A stretch of 64,000 nt of DNA from Aeromicrobium choanae. Its GTDB lineage: Bacteria > Actinomycetota > Actinomycetes > Propionibacteriales > Nocardioidaceae. The position numbers were made by a program, and so were the translations under genes. Positions within the stretch are counted from its first letter, which is position 1; each line of letters opens with the position of its first letter. The stretch lies in assembly GCF_900167475.1 (NCBI RefSeq), contig NZ_LT796768.1:1736001-1800000 (forward strand), written 5' to 3'. Below the pieces are notes generated by a model. The model did not search any database, was not told where the DNA came from, and saw nothing but the letters and a program-made list of their open reading frames with translations. Of the stretch, positions 30,583 through 39,973 are shown one piece after another.

Positions 30583-31566
30583 TCAGTGCTCGAGGAGGTC
30601 GCGGGCGAGGGCGCCCACCTGGACGTGCTCGATGAGGAAGCCGTCGTGCCCGTGCGGCGAGCGCACCACGGCGAGCGGCTCGGCCGTGGGGATGAGGTCG
30701 GCCAGCTCCTGCTGCTGGTACGGCGGGTAGAGGCGGTCCGAGTCGATCGCGGCGACCACGGTGCGTGCCGTGACCCGGCCCAGGGCGGCGGCGAGGCCGC
30801 CGCGATCGCGCCCCACGTCGTGGCTGTTCATCGCCTCGCCGAGGGCGATGTAGGACCACGCGTCGAAGCGCTTCACCAGCTTGTCGCCGTGGTGCTGCAG
30901 GTACGACTGCACCGTGAAGCGCCCGTCGGACTGGACGGTCCGGCCGAACCGCTCGGCCAGCTCGGCCTCGCTGCGGTACGTGGTGTGGGCGATCCGCCGG
31001 GCCAGCTCGAGGCCCGCCTCGGGGCCCGCCGCGCGGATGACGTCGGCCTGCGTGGAGGTCCAGGCGATCTGCTCGGCCGACGCGTAGGCGGACGAGGCGA
31101 GCAGGAAGAGGCGCTGCACCCGCTCGGGGTGCGTGACCGCCCACTCGACCGCGCGCATCCCGCCGGCCGAGCCACCGATCACCGCGTGCCAGCGATCGAT
31201 GCCGAGGTGGTCGGTCAGCATCGCCTCGGCGGCCACCTGGTCGCGCACGGTGATCGCCGGGAAGCGGTTGCCCCAGAGGCGGCCGTCCGGGCCGATCGAG
31301 GCAGGGCCGGTGGTGCCCTTGCAGCCGCCCAGGATGTTGGCCGCGACGACGAAGAATCGGTCGGTGTCGATGCCCAGACCCGGCCCGACGACCTCGTTCC
31401 ACCAGCCGTCCGGACCGGCGACCACCGAGTCGCCGGTGAGTGCGTGCAGCACGAGCACGGCGTTGTCGCCGGTGAACTCGCCCCACGTGTCGTACGCGAC
31501 CTCCAGACGTGGGAGGACCTCACCCCCTTCGAGGGTGAGGTCTCCCAGTGGCTGAACGGTGGTCAC
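30583..31566 (-). CDS. metX: homoserine O-acetyltransferase
   Basis: A 327-residue alpha/beta-hydrolase-fold acyltransferase of the MetX family, somewhat shorter than the usual 340-380. Motifs: HALTGDS, GPGLGIDTDRFFVVAANILGGCKGTTGP split across the first 90 residues, the nucleophile Ser133 in GGSAGGMRA, Asp in AIDSDRLYPP and His in SPHGHDGF. It transfers an acyl group from acetyl-CoA to homoserine, the first committed step to methionine by direct sulfhydrylation. Many MetX-like enzymes use succinyl-CoA; sequence alone does not settle this here. It lies 3 bases after metY on the same strand, so the two form an operon. Confidence 0.93.
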   Translation of the reverse strand: MTTVQPLGDLTLEGGEVLPRLEVAYDTWGEFTGDNAVLVLHALTGDSVVAGPDGWWNEVVGPGLGIDTDRFFVVAANILGGCKGTTGPASIGPDGRLWGNRFPAITVRDQVAAEAMLTDHLGIDRWHAVIGGSAGGMRAVEWAVTHPERVQRLFLLASSAYASAEQIAWTSTQADVIRAAGPEAGLELARRIAHTTYRSEAELAERFGRTVQSDGRFTVQSYLQHHGDKLVKRFDAWSYIALGEAMNSHDVGRDRGGLAAALGRVTARTVVAAIDSDRLYPPYQQQELADLIPTAEPLAVVRSPHGHDGFLIEHVQVGALARDLLEH

Positions 31567-31569
31567 GGC

Positions 31570-32859
31570 TTACTTGGCCGCCCGGAACCCGGCGTCGAGG
31601 TCGGCGAGGATGTCGTCGATGCCCTCGATGCCGATCGCGAGGCGGACGAGCCCGGGGGTGACGCCGGTGGCGGCGTGCTCCTCGGGGGTGCCCTGCGAGT
31701 GGGTGGTGCTGGCCGGGTGGATCGCCAGCGAGCGGACGTCGCCGATGTTCGCGACATGGCTGAACAGCTCGAGCGCGTCGATGAAGCGACGGCCGGCGTC
31801 GACGCCACCGGGCAGCTCGAACGTGAGCACCGCGCCCGAGCCCTGCGGCGTGTACTTGTCGGCGAGCTCCTTGTAGGGGTTGCCGTCGAGCGACGCCCAG
31901 GTGACCTTCGCGACGTCCTCGCGCGCCTCGAGCCACTCGGCCACCTGGCGGGTGTTCTCGATGTGGCGCTCGATGCGCAGGCTCAGGGTCTCGAGGCCCT
32001 GGGCGATCAGGAACGCGTTGAAGGGAGAGACGGCGGGGCCGACGTTGCGCAGGTACTGCACGCGCAGCTTGGCGATGTACGCCGCCGGGCCGAGCGCCTC
32101 GCTGAAGACGAGGCCGTGGTAGCTGGCGTCGGGGGTGGTGAAGCCGGGGTACTTGTCGCCGTGGGCGCCGTAGTCGAAGGTGCCGCCGTCGATGACGACG
32201 CCCGCGATCGCGGTGCCGTGACCGCCGATGTACTTCGTGGCCGAGTGGACCACGGTGTCGGCGCCGTGCTTCAGCGGGTTCAGCAGGTACGGCGTGGCGA
32301 CGGTGTTGTCGACGATGAACGGGACGCCGACCTCCTTCGCGACCGCGCTGATGGCCTCGAGGTCGAGGATGTCGCCCTTCGGGTTGCCGATGGTCTCGCC
32401 GAAGAACACCTTCGTGTTCTCGCGGGTCGCGGCGCGCCAGGCGTCGGGGTTGTTGCTGTCCTCGACGAACGTGACCTCGATGCCGAGCTTGGGGAACGTG
32501 TGGCGCAGCAGCGAGTCGGTGCCGCCGTAGAGGCTGGCCGACGCGACGATGTGGTCGCCCGCCTCGGCCACGTTCGTGAGGGCGCCGGTGGTGGCGGCCT
32601 GGCCCGAGGCCACGAGCAGCGCGCCCACGCCGCCCTCGAGCGCGGCGAGGCGCTGCTCGACGACGTCCTGCGTCGGGTTCATGATGCGCGTGTAGATGTT
32701 GCCCGGCTCCGCCAGAGCGAACAGGTCGGCGGCGTGCTGGGTGTCGCGGAACTGGTACGAGGTCGTCTGGTAGATCGGCAGCGCGCGCGCACCCGTGGCG
32801 GGGTCGGGCGTCTGGCCGGCGTGGATCTGCTTGGTCTCGAACGACCAGTGCTCGCTCAT
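31570..32859 (-). CDS. metY: O-acetylhomoserine sulfhydrylase
   Basis: A 429-residue PLP-dependent Cys/Met-metabolism enzyme, the usual length of MetY. The PLP lysine is Lys209 in VVHSATKYIGG; cofactor-binding segments include SGQAATTGAL and VDNTVATPYL. The C-terminal half has LARRAGT-free, MetY-type features such as ALELFSHVANIGDVRSLAIHPASTTH. It makes homocysteine from O-acetylhomoserine and sulfide. It is the first gene of the metY-metX operon. Upstream (32860-32951) I see no SAM riboswitch. The pair gives the cell direct sulfhydrylation to methionine. Confidence 0.94.
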   Translation of the reverse strand: MSEHWSFETKQIHAGQTPDPATGARALPIYQTTSYQFRDTQHAADLFALAEPGNIYTRIMNPTQDVVEQRLAALEGGVGALLVASGQAATTGALTNVAEAGDHIVASASLYGGTDSLLRHTFPKLGIEVTFVEDSNNPDAWRAATRENTKVFFGETIGNPKGDILDLEAISAVAKEVGVPFIVDNTVATPYLLNPLKHGADTVVHSATKYIGGHGTAIAGVVIDGGTFDYGAHGDKYPGFTTPDASYHGLVFSEALGPAAYIAKLRVQYLRNVGPAVSPFNAFLIAQGLETLSLRIERHIENTRQVAEWLEAREDVAKVTWASLDGNPYKELADKYTPQGSGAVLTFELPGGVDAGRRFIDALELFSHVANIGDVRSLAIHPASTTHSQGTPEEHAATGVTPGLVRLAIGIEGIDDILADLDAGFRAAK

Positions 32860-32951
32860 GGGTGCTCCTTCGGCATCGGGTGTCAGTGTGACCCTGTCAC
32901 CGTTCGGCGCTTCCTTCCGGAGGTCTCATCATGTGAGAGCGGCGTCCGGGA

Positions 32952-34274
32952 TCAGGACATGTTGAAGGGCTGCGCGGTCGATTCCAGGACCGAGAGCCAG
33001 AGGTCGCCGTCGGGGTTGACGTTCTGCGTGTTCTTGACGACCACGGAGATCGGCACGTGGGCGAAGCGGTGCCGGGGACGCCCGATCACCATGTCGGTGC
33101 GGCCGGCCATCGCGGCGTGGACGGCGGCCTGGGCCAGCCGGGTGCAGTAGACCGAGTCGGCGGCGTCGGCCGGCACTGATCGGATCATGTAGCCGGGGTC
33201 GAAGTACCGCAGCGTGAGCGGCTCGTCGTGGTCCTTGAAGTCGCGCGCGATCTGGGCACGCAGGAAGCCCGCGAAGTCGCCCAGCACGGTGTTGCCGCTG
33301 GCGTCGGTGCGACGACTGGCGGGGATGAGGTCCTGCCCGGCCCCCTCGGCCAGCACGATCACGGCGCTGCCGCGCTCCTTCACGCGCTTGCGCAAGGTGG
33401 CGAGCAGGCCGTTCTCGCCCTGGAGGTTGAAGGGGACCTCGGGGATCAGCACGAAGTCGGCGTCGTGGTTGGCCAGTGCGGCGTAGCAGGCGATGAACCC
33501 GGCGGCGCGACCCATCACCTTGACGACCCCGACGCCGCCGATGGCCGCCTCGACCTCGACGCGGGCGCCCTTGATCGACTCGGCGGCCTTCGCGTAGGCG
33601 GTCTGGAAGCCGAAGCTGGTGCCGATCAGGGGGATGTCGTTGTCGATCGTCTTCGGGACGCCGACGACCGCGATGGGCAGGTCGCGGGCGAGGGCCTCCT
33701 CGGCGATCGCGTGGGCGCCGCGCATCGAGCCGTCGCCACCGATGACGAAGAGGACGTCGATCTCGCGGTGCACCAGGTTGTCGACGATCTGGGGGATGTT
33801 CTGGCTGCCGCGGGACGAGCCGAGCACCGTGCCGCCGCGATCGGTGATGGTCTCGACGAAGGCGGGCGTCAGCGTGATCGGGTCGGGCGCCTTGCCGGGC
33901 ACGAGGCCCGCGTAGCCGTTCTTGAAGCCGGTGATGTCGGTGACGCCGTAGTGCTCGAAGAGCTCCAGCACGATCGCCCGGATCACGTCGTTGAGGCCGG
34001 GGCACAGGCCGCCGCACGTGACGATGCCGACCTTGGTCTTCTTCGGGTCGAAGAAGATCTTGCGGCGGGGCCCTCCGGGCTCGAACGAGGGGACCTCGGT
34101 CAGGGGGGTGTCGCCGCGCGCGGACAGCAACGAGATCGTGTCGTCGATGAGGACGCGATCGGTCTCGGCGACGTAGTAGGCGTTGGTGGCGCGAGCCGCG
34201 ACATAGTCGGACAGCGGCGAGTCGTACTTGCACTCGCCGAGGGTGCGGACCTGCAGTTCCTCGAGCGTCACCAC
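32952..34274 (-). CDS. ATP-dependent 6-phosphofructokinase
   Basis: A 440-residue phosphofructokinase of the long, plant/trypanosome-like clade. It has TCGGLCPGLND at the nucleotide site, the motif VIGGDGSMRGA, then PKTIDNDIPLIGTSFGF and IGGVGVVKVMGRAAGF. The GGDGS form (Gly, not Asp, after the first Asp) predicts ATP as phosphate donor, while PKTIDND with Lys is shared with PPi-dependent enzymes; this Gly/Lys pair is typical of plant-like ATP enzymes. It phosphorylates fructose 6-phosphate in glycolysis. It is monocistronic and divergent from the esterase at 34347. Confidence 0.92.
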   Translation of the reverse strand: MVTLEELQVRTLGECKYDSPLSDYVAARATNAYYVAETDRVLIDDTISLLSARGDTPLTEVPSFEPGGPRRKIFFDPKKTKVGIVTCGGLCPGLNDVIRAIVLELFEHYGVTDITGFKNGYAGLVPGKAPDPITLTPAFVETITDRGGTVLGSSRGSQNIPQIVDNLVHREIDVLFVIGGDGSMRGAHAIAEEALARDLPIAVVGVPKTIDNDIPLIGTSFGFQTAYAKAAESIKGARVEVEAAIGGVGVVKVMGRAAGFIACYAALANHDADFVLIPEVPFNLQGENGLLATLRKRVKERGSAVIVLAEGAGQDLIPASRRTDASGNTVLGDFAGFLRAQIARDFKDHDEPLTLRYFDPGYMIRSVPADAADSVYCTRLAQAAVHAAMAGRTDMVIGRPRHRFAHVPISVVVKNTQNVNPDGDLWLSVLESTAQPFNMS

Positions 34275-34346
34275 GGGGACAGGCTATCGGAGCGCGGCGC
34301 CCCGCTGACAGGACGCGGAAAACCGCCCGGTCGATAAACTCGGGGC

Positions 34347-35408
34347 GTGGACACGCAGCCGGACCCTCGTCGCGGACGCCGCCGCCCGATGCGGGCGGTG
34401 CACACCGCCGCAGTCCTGCACGACGCGCCCACGCCGCTGGCCCGCATGATCGGACGCGGCGCACGGATGACCGTCAAGCCGCTGCTGCGCCTGGCGCCGG
34501 TGGACGAGCGCACGATGCGGCGCCTCCAGCGGTTCGCCGAGGTGGTCAACCGCGGCGCCTCCGAGGACATCACGGTCGAGGCCGGCGACATCGGCGGCGT
34601 GCCCGGCGAGGTCATGACGCCCGGCGACGGGCCCACCACCGGGCTGCACCTGCTCTACCTCCACGGTGGCGGGTTCTTCACCGGCAGCGTCCACTCGTAC
34701 CGGTCGATGCTCGAGGAGATCGTGCGCGCCACCGGCGGCACGATCTACGCGGTCGACTACCGCCAGCTCCCGGTGGGCGGCATCGCCGACTCGGTCCAGG
34801 ACGCCATCGCGGCGTACGAGGACGTCGTGACACGGGCACCCGACGCGGGCAAGGTCGTCGTCGCGGGCGACTCCGCCGGCGGCTACCTGACCATGAAGGT
34901 GGCCGAGCTGGCCACGCGTCGTGGCCTGCCCGCCCCGGCCGCGCTGATCGCCTTCTCGCCGCTGCTGAGCCTCGAGCCCGACCGCCAGGACAAGAACGTC
35001 ATGCGCGTCGACAAGGTGCGCGAGGCCGTGCTGCCGATCGCGCGGGTCGCGGCGCTGCGCCGGCTCTGGCTCCCCGAGGGCGACATCATCGAGGGCTTCG
35101 CCGACCCGCTCCACGCCAGCGCCTACATCCACTCGCCCACGCACCTGGTGGCGGTGGAGGACGAGTTCCTCCGCCCCGAGGTGGAGGCGTTCGCGCTCCT
35201 GCTCGACGACAAGGGCGTCGAGGTGGACGTGCACCTGTGGCGCGGCCAGCTGCACGCGTTCCCGATCATGGCCGGGCACCTGCCCGACGCCGACCTCGCG
35301 ATCGAGCTCGCCGCGGAGTTCGCCCTGCGGCACATCGGCGAGCCGCCCGAGGTCGAGGTCGAGGACGCCGGCGCGCGGCCCGAGACCCTCGAGGGCGAGA
35401 TGGCCTGA
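34347..35408 (+). CDS. alpha/beta hydrolase, hormone-sensitive-lipase family esterase
   Basis: A 353-residue HSL-family carboxylesterase. The oxyanion motif is LHGGGFFTGS, the nucleophile motif GDSAGGYL, and the catalytic Asp and His lie in VEDEFLRPE and GQLHAFPIM. The first 90 residues form a helical cap. There is no signal peptide, so it acts in the cytosol on short- to medium-chain esters. The start is GTG 34347 with an alternative ATG at 34389; both keep all motifs. A terminator at 35409 follows the stop directly. Confidence 0.9.
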   Translation: MDTQPDPRRGRRRPMRAVHTAAVLHDAPTPLARMIGRGARMTVKPLLRLAPVDERTMRRLQRFAEVVNRGASEDITVEAGDIGGVPGEVMTPGDGPTTGLHLLYLHGGGFFTGSVHSYRSMLEEIVRATGGTIYAVDYRQLPVGGIADSVQDAIAAYEDVVTRAPDAGKVVVAGDSAGGYLTMKVAELATRRGLPAPAALIAFSPLLSLEPDRQDKNVMRVDKVREAVLPIARVAALRRLWLPEGDIIEGFADPLHASAYIHSPTHLVAVEDEFLRPEVEAFALLLDDKGVEVDVHLWRGQLHAFPIMAGHLPDADLAIELAAEFALRHIGEPPEVEVEDAGARPETLEGEMA

Positions 35409-35442
35409 CGGTTCCCCGGTCACGTGCGTCACCGGGGAACCG
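35409..35442. terminator. terminator hairpin between convergent genes
   Basis: A 12-bp stem, CGGTTCCCCGGT with ACCGGGGAACCG, that may extend through one mismatch into the 10-base loop. It separates the esterase from the secreted Ig-like protein (ends 35452). Confidence 0.8.
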
Positions 35443-35451
35443 GCGATCAGG

Positions 35452-37569
35452 TCAGCCGGCGACCTTCACCTTGATGACGTGCAGCTTGCCGTTCTGCGTG
35501 TAGCCGAGGTTCCACGAGCGGGTCGCGCTCGTCGTCATCGACATCGTCACGCCGAGGGCCCACGTGTTCTTGCCGGCCTTCTCGAACGGCACCGACCCGC
35601 GGTGCGGCTTGCCCGGCGCCGGGGTCGCGTAGACGTAGTTCGCCTTGGCGCCGCGGACGCGGATCGTGTACGTCTCGCCGTGCTTGACCCGGTAGACGCC
35701 GTTCTTCAGCTTGGCGCCCTGGATCTCGTACGAGGCGAGGCGGTAGGCGACGCGCTTCGTGCGAATGTTGCCCGCGACGTCGATGGCCTGCGCGGACACG
35801 ACGACCCGGCTGCCGCTGCGCTTCGTGGTGACCTTGCAGCTTTTCACGCCCGACAGCGAGTCCTTGGCGGAGCACTTCGCCTGCGGGGCGTCGAAGTAGC
35901 TGCGGCCCGCCTTGACGCCCTTGATGCCCACGCTGGGCTTGGTGCGATCGAGCTTGACCGCGGCGGTGGCCGTGGCGACGCCGCCGTCGGCGGTGCGGAT
36001 CGTGCGCGTCACGCTGGACGAGCCGTTCTTCGTGATCGTCACCGGCTTCGGGCACGGCGTGGCCAGCTGGGCCGCCGAGGTGCACTCGAACGAGACCTTG
36101 ACCGGCGTGCGGTACCACCCGCCGCGTGACTTCTGCGACGAGCTCACGCGGGTGGTGATGGTCGGGTTCGACCGCGACGTGGAGGCGGACGAGGCGTTGA
36201 AGTCCGTGCTGCCGGCGTACTCGGCCGAGACCGCGTGGGCCTTGTCGGTCGCGACGGTGTGCGTGAGCTTCGCGGTGCCGTTCTCGAGGGTGGCGGTGCC
36301 GACCTTCGCGCCGTCGACGCGGAACGTGACCTCGCCGGTGGGGGTGCCGGCGCCCGGGGCGACCGGCTCTACGACCGCGGAGAGCTCGTTCGCCTTCACG
36401 GAGACCCTGGTGGTGGTGCTCGCGGCGGTGACGCTCAGCGAGGCGGCGTCGCTGGAGTCTCCGTAGATCCAGTTGGTCTCGGGCCACCAGAACGCCTCGA
36501 CCTGGTGGGTGCCGAGGTCTTCGGTGATGCGGGTGCTCGCGGCGCCGTCGCCGTCGAAGGCGACCGCGTCGACCGGGTCACCGTCGACCCGGAACTGCAC
36601 GACGCCGCCGGCGGCGCCGATCGAGCCGGACTCGACGTCGACCTGGGCGGTCGCCGTGGTGCCCTCGCCCGTCACGGCGCTCGCAGGATCGAGCGTGAGG
36701 TCGACCGACGTGGCGATCGCGTTCACGGTGATGTCCTGCTCGACGGTCTCGGCGGCGAGGAACCCCTCCGCCGCGGCCTGGTCGGCGGCGATCGTGCAGG
36801 TGCCGATGCGGTCGAAGGTCACGGTTGTCCCGTCGACCGAGCAGATGTCGGCGGTGGTCGACGAGAACGTCACCGGGTTGCCGGAGGCGCCGCCGGTGGC
36901 CGCGACCGTGTAGGTCTGGCCTGCGTGAGCGCTGGTGGGAGCCGACGAGGTGAAGGTGATGGCCTGCGGGGCGTCGCGCACGACCTCGCCCGAGCACGCC
37001 TCGCCGATGCGGAAGGTGGCGGCGCGCGCGTGGCTGAAGATCTGGCGGACGGCGGCGAGATCATCGGTGACGGCGAGGTAGTTCTCGCCCTCGAACTGGT
37101 AGGTCGTCAGCTGGGCGGTGGTGGAGTCCGGCCACACGAAGGTCGCGGACAGCTCCATCGAATCCGGGTCGACCGACCAGATGGCGCTCTGCTGGCCCTC
37201 GACCGAAGGCGACCCGGCGGGAACGGGCGTCGTGGAAGTCAGGAAGGTGTACCCGGCGCCGGACTGGCTGATGGGGAGGGCGGCGTAGTTCTCGTTGACG
37301 CCGACCACGTGGCCCGGGCGACTCTCGAGCGTGAGGTCTTGCTGCGTACCCGCGGAGATGGACACGCGGTATGCCTGATCGGCGTCCGTGGTCACGCCCG
37401 AGATGAAGCTGTCGCCGGTCGCGCAGCCGATGATGGTGTCGCCGACGATGACCTGGACGTGTCCGGTGAACGTTTCGGGGGCCGCATGGGCGCTGGTGGG
37501 CATGAGGGCCACCGCGGCAGCGAGGCCGAGGGCCGCACTGGTCGCGACGGAGGTGACGCGTCGATACAT
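35452..37569 (-). CDS. secreted Ig-like repeat protein
   Basis: A 705-residue exported protein. The signal peptide (about 1-30) ends TSAHA before APETFTGHV. Residues 30-190 form a domain of unknown type; then several Ig-like (Big_3/Big_5) repeats follow, recognisable from AITFTSSAPTSAHAGQTYTVAATGG, ATGEGTT-type and APGAGTPTGEVTFRVDGA segments, each with the strand pattern GTPTGxVxFxxDG. The C-terminal 200 residues contain cysteine pairs (FECTSAA...PCPKP, KCSAKDSLSGVKSCKV) and end in a Lys-rich beta-strand domain. No LPXTG or membrane anchor is present, so it is released or weakly wall-bound. Its role may be adhesion or matrix; no enzymatic motif is seen. Confidence 0.85.
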   Translation of the reverse strand: MYRRVTSVATSAALGLAAAVALMPTSAHAAPETFTGHVQVIVGDTIIGCATGDSFISGVTTDADQAYRVSISAGTQQDLTLESRPGHVVGVNENYAALPISQSGAGYTFLTSTTPVPAGSPSVEGQQSAIWSVDPDSMELSATFVWPDSTTAQLTTYQFEGENYLAVTDDLAAVRQIFSHARAATFRIGEACSGEVVRDAPQAITFTSSAPTSAHAGQTYTVAATGGASGNPVTFSSTTADICSVDGTTVTFDRIGTCTIAADQAAAEGFLAAETVEQDITVNAIATSVDLTLDPASAVTGEGTTATAQVDVESGSIGAAGGVVQFRVDGDPVDAVAFDGDGAASTRITEDLGTHQVEAFWWPETNWIYGDSSDAASLSVTAASTTTRVSVKANELSAVVEPVAPGAGTPTGEVTFRVDGAKVGTATLENGTAKLTHTVATDKAHAVSAEYAGSTDFNASSASTSRSNPTITTRVSSSQKSRGGWYRTPVKVSFECTSAAQLATPCPKPVTITKNGSSSVTRTIRTADGGVATATAAVKLDRTKPSVGIKGVKAGRSYFDAPQAKCSAKDSLSGVKSCKVTTKRSGSRVVVSAQAIDVAGNIRTKRVAYRLASYEIQGAKLKNGVYRVKHGETYTIRVRGAKANYVYATPAPGKPHRGSVPFEKAGKNTWALGVTMSMTTSATRSWNLGYTQNGKLHVIKVKVAG

Positions 37570-37701
37570 GGAGTTCGCTCTCGGGATGGGGACGCGGAGC
37601 GCTCACCCCGCGTGTGCGACTCTAGGTTTCTCGCCGGCCCCAGAAGGTCGTTTGCGCATCAACCGTCACAAGTGACTACGCATCCGCCCCAGGTCAGAAG
37701 A

Positions 37702-37722
37702 AACCAACAGGCTTGACTGTAA
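37702..37722. promoter_or_regulatory. TetR operator candidate sharing CAGGCTTGACTGT with the AtuA promoter
   Basis: The 13-mer CAGGCTTGACTGT lies at 37708-37720, 28 bases before the TetR start. The same 13-mer occurs at 47455-47467 before the AtuA-like operon, where it is part of the better dyad ACAATCA-GGCT-TGACTGT. TGTGAGG follows both copies. Confidence 0.55.
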
Positions 37723-37747
37723 GTGTGAGGTCGAGGATGCTGGGCCG

Positions 37748-38350
37748 GTGACCGAAAGCCCCACGAGGACGCCCCAGCCGGAGCGCACGCGGCTCATGCG
37801 CCAGCGGCTCCTCGAGGCCACGGTCGACTCGCTCGTGGAGGTCGGCTGGGCCGGCACCTCCACCACCGTCGTGAGCCAGCGTGCCGGCGTCAGTCGCGGC
37901 GCGCAGCTGCACCACTTCCCGAGCAAGCAGGACCTCGTGGTCGCGGCCGTGGAGTACATCGCCGAGCGTCGTCGCGAGGAGCTGGCGATCGACCCCGACG
38001 ATCTGCCCGAGAGCGGCCGCACCCGGGTGGTCCTGGGCCTGCTGTCCCACCTCGTCACGTCGCCTGCCTTCCTGGCGGCACTGGAGCTGTGGGTCGCGGC
38101 GCGGACCGACGCCGACCTGTTGGAGAAGGTGGCGCCGTTCGAGCGCCGGCTGGGTCGCGAGACGCACGCGCGCGCCGTGGAGCTGCTCGAGGTGGACGAG
38201 TCGCGCGGGCGCAACCGTCAGCTCGTCCAGGCCACGCTCGACCTCCTGCGCGGCCTCGGCCTGGCCGCGACCCTCACCGACGACTCCGCACGCCGGGCCT
38301 CGATCCTCGACGCCTGGGCCGAAACCCTCGACCGAGAACTGGAACGATGA
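37748..38350 (+). CDS. TetR/AcrR family regulator (probable AtuR-like repressor)
   Basis: A 200-residue TetR-type repressor. The helix-turn-helix covers about residues 14-60: RLLEATVDSLVEVGWAG, TTVVSQRAGVSRGAQLHHF, SKQDLVVAAV. The C-terminal ligand domain is helical. Start GTG 37748. It is translationally coupled (ATGA) to the TIGR03084 gene. The shared operator core upstream of both this gene and the AtuA-type operon at 47.5 kb suggests that it represses itself and that operon; the effector is probably an acyl-CoA of the pathway. Regulator-target assignment is inference from the shared sequence. Confidence 0.88.
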   Translation: MTESPTRTPQPERTRLMRQRLLEATVDSLVEVGWAGTSTTVVSQRAGVSRGAQLHHFPSKQDLVVAAVEYIAERRREELAIDPDDLPESGRTRVVLGLLSHLVTSPAFLAALELWVAARTDADLLEKVAPFERRLGRETHARAVELLEVDESRGRNRQLVQATLDLLRGLGLAATLTDDSARRASILDAWAETLDRELER

Positions 38351-39138
38351 GCAAACTCGACACTGTCCTGGACGACCTCGCCGCGGAATCGCTGCAGCTG
38401 GACGGCTGGGTCGCCGGTCTGACGCCCGACCAGTGGGGCACCGTCACCACGCCTGAGGGCTGGACCGTCGCGCACCAGGTGGCGCACCTGCACTGGACCG
38501 ACGTCACCTCGACCTACGCGATCAACGACAAGGCCGCGTTCGACGCGCTGATCGTGGCGGCGCTGGAGGACCCCGAGGGCTACATCGACCGGGCCACGGA
38601 CGAGCTGGCGCAGGAGCCGGCGGAGTCGCTGCTGCCGGCGTGGCGCCAGGGCCGCACCGACCTCGTCGAGGCCCTGCAGTCGGTCCCCGACGGCGACAAG
38701 ATCCCGTGGTTCGGCCCGCCGATGAGCCCTGTCTCGATGGCCACCGCCCGCCTGATGGAGACGTGGGCCCACGGCCACGACGTCGCCGAGGCCCTCGGCA
38801 TCGCGGTGCCGCGCACCGACCGCGCCAAGCACGTCTGCCACATCGGCGTGCGCACCTTCGCGTTCACGCACCAGATGCGCGGCGAGGAGCCCCCGGCCGT
38901 GGAGCCGCGCGTCGAGCTGACCGCGCCCTCCGGCGAGCTCTGGACGTGGGGTCCCGAGGACGCCGAGGAGCGCGTCACCGGCGACGGCTGGGACTTCGCC
39001 CTCCTGGCCACCCGCCGTCGCCACCGCTCCGACGTCGACATCACCGCCACCGGCCCCGCCGTCGACCACTGGCTCGACATCGTCCAGGCCTTCGCCGGCC
39101 TTCCCGGCAACGACCCGCTGCCGCTGGCCGAGCGCTGA
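38347..39138 (+). CDS. TIGR03084 family protein (DinB-like metal-binding fold)
   Basis: A 263-residue actinobacterial protein of the TIGR03084 family, related to mycothiol maleylpyruvate isomerase-type DinB folds. The N-terminal four-helix domain carries WTVAHQVAHLHWTD with histidines placed for metal binding and a third in ETWAHGHDVAEALG; a C-terminal sterol-carrier-like segment follows (EERVTGDGWDFALLATRR). The enzymatic activity is unproven. The gene overlaps the TetR stop (ATGA). I recall this family as a frequent neighbour of AtuA-type acyl-CoA clusters in actinobacteria, consistent with the operator shared with the operon at 47.5 kb. Confidence 0.87.
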   Translation: MSKLDTVLDDLAAESLQLDGWVAGLTPDQWGTVTTPEGWTVAHQVAHLHWTDVTSTYAINDKAAFDALIVAALEDPEGYIDRATDELAQEPAESLLPAWRQGRTDLVEALQSVPDGDKIPWFGPPMSPVSMATARLMETWAHGHDVAEALGIAVPRTDRAKHVCHIGVRTFAFTHQMRGEEPPAVEPRVELTAPSGELWTWGPEDAEERVTGDGWDFALLATRRRHRSDVDITATGPAVDHWLDIVQAFAGLPGNDPLPLAER

Positions 39139-39174
39139 AGCGAGGGGAAGCCCGCTCGGTCGACGACCTCGGGG

Positions 39175-39876
39175 TCAGGCAGAGGCCTTCTTGACCTTCT
39201 TCACGGCGGTTCGCGCCACGGACTCGAAGTCCTGGGTTCCCGCGCTCCCGCCCAACTCGAACCACGCGAGCATGACGAGGGTCTGGTCGACCCGGGCGAT
39301 CACCATCGGCATGTCGATGGACTGCCCCTGCGTGGTGGAGCGCAGCGTCATCGCCACCATGTCGTCACCCAGCTTGGGGAAGGACAAGTCGGACACCACG
39401 TAGTCGCTCCTCATCCCTCGGGTGTCGTCGAACATCGTGAAGTAGTCACAGCCCTTCAGCGCGCTCCGGAGCGACTTCATCGACTTCACGGCGTCGTCAT
39501 CGCCCCGTGAGGTCACCGTCTGAGTGAGGAAGGGGCCGAACTCGCTCTTGGCGAAGGTGACGCTGCCTTCGCCGGACGTCGCGGTGTCGTCGGCACTGGA
39601 CAGGGCGGCCGTGAGCTTGGCGCAACCGGGGTCTTCCGAGGTCGTGCGCGAGTCGAACCCCCCGCCATCGCCGTACTCGGAGTCGAAGCTCCATCCGTTG
39701 GGAAGGTCCTTGAGGGTGAGGAGCGCGTCCTGGATCTGAGCTTCCGTCAGGAGCTTGGCCGGGGCCTCCTCGACGACGGCTCCGTACTCGCTCGGGTCGA
39801 CGGCCGGGCTGGAGGGTCCGCAGCCCGCGAGGACCAGGGCGGACGAGACGGCGAGGGCGGCGAGAACGGACTTCAC
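39175..39876 (-). CDS. hypothetical lipoprotein
   Basis: A 233-residue lipoprotein. The signal peptide MKSVLAALAVSSALVLAGC has a textbook lipobox with Cys19 lipidated. The exported domain contains LTLKDLPNGWSFDSE, PGCAKLTAAL and KGCDYFTM; the two cysteines could form a disulfide. Layout and length resemble the PknH-type extracellular sensor fold of actinobacterial lipoproteins, but I cannot confirm this without a profile search. It is monocistronic on the minus strand and converges on TIGR03084 with 36 bases between. Confidence 0.78.
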   Translation of the reverse strand: MKSVLAALAVSSALVLAGCGPSSPAVDPSEYGAVVEEAPAKLLTEAQIQDALLTLKDLPNGWSFDSEYGDGGGFDSRTTSEDPGCAKLTAALSSADDTATSGEGSVTFAKSEFGPFLTQTVTSRGDDDAVKSMKSLRSALKGCDYFTMFDDTRGMRSDYVVSDLSFPKLGDDMVAMTLRSTTQGQSIDMPMVIARVDQTLVMLAWFELGGSAGTQDFESVARTAVKKVKKASA

Positions 39877-39933
39877 GGTCGAAGCCTAGGTATCCGCCGG
39901 CCGCTTGTTCGCCGATTGCGAGGTCGAACACCT

Positions 39934-39964
39934 CGAAGGGCCCGGCCATCGGCCGGGCCCTTCG
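39934..39964 (-). terminator. terminator hairpin downstream of the 39974 gene
   Basis: A perfect 14-bp stem, CGAAGGGCCCGGCC and its complement, with a 3-base loop ATC. It lies 9 bases past the minus-strand stop at 39974. Confidence 0.82.
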
Positions 39965-39973
39965 CGGGTTCCG

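Noticed and set aside
32860..32951. SAM riboswitch before metY
   Set aside because: The 92-base gap is too short for a full SAM-I or SAM-II aptamer plus expression platform, and I see no conserved core.
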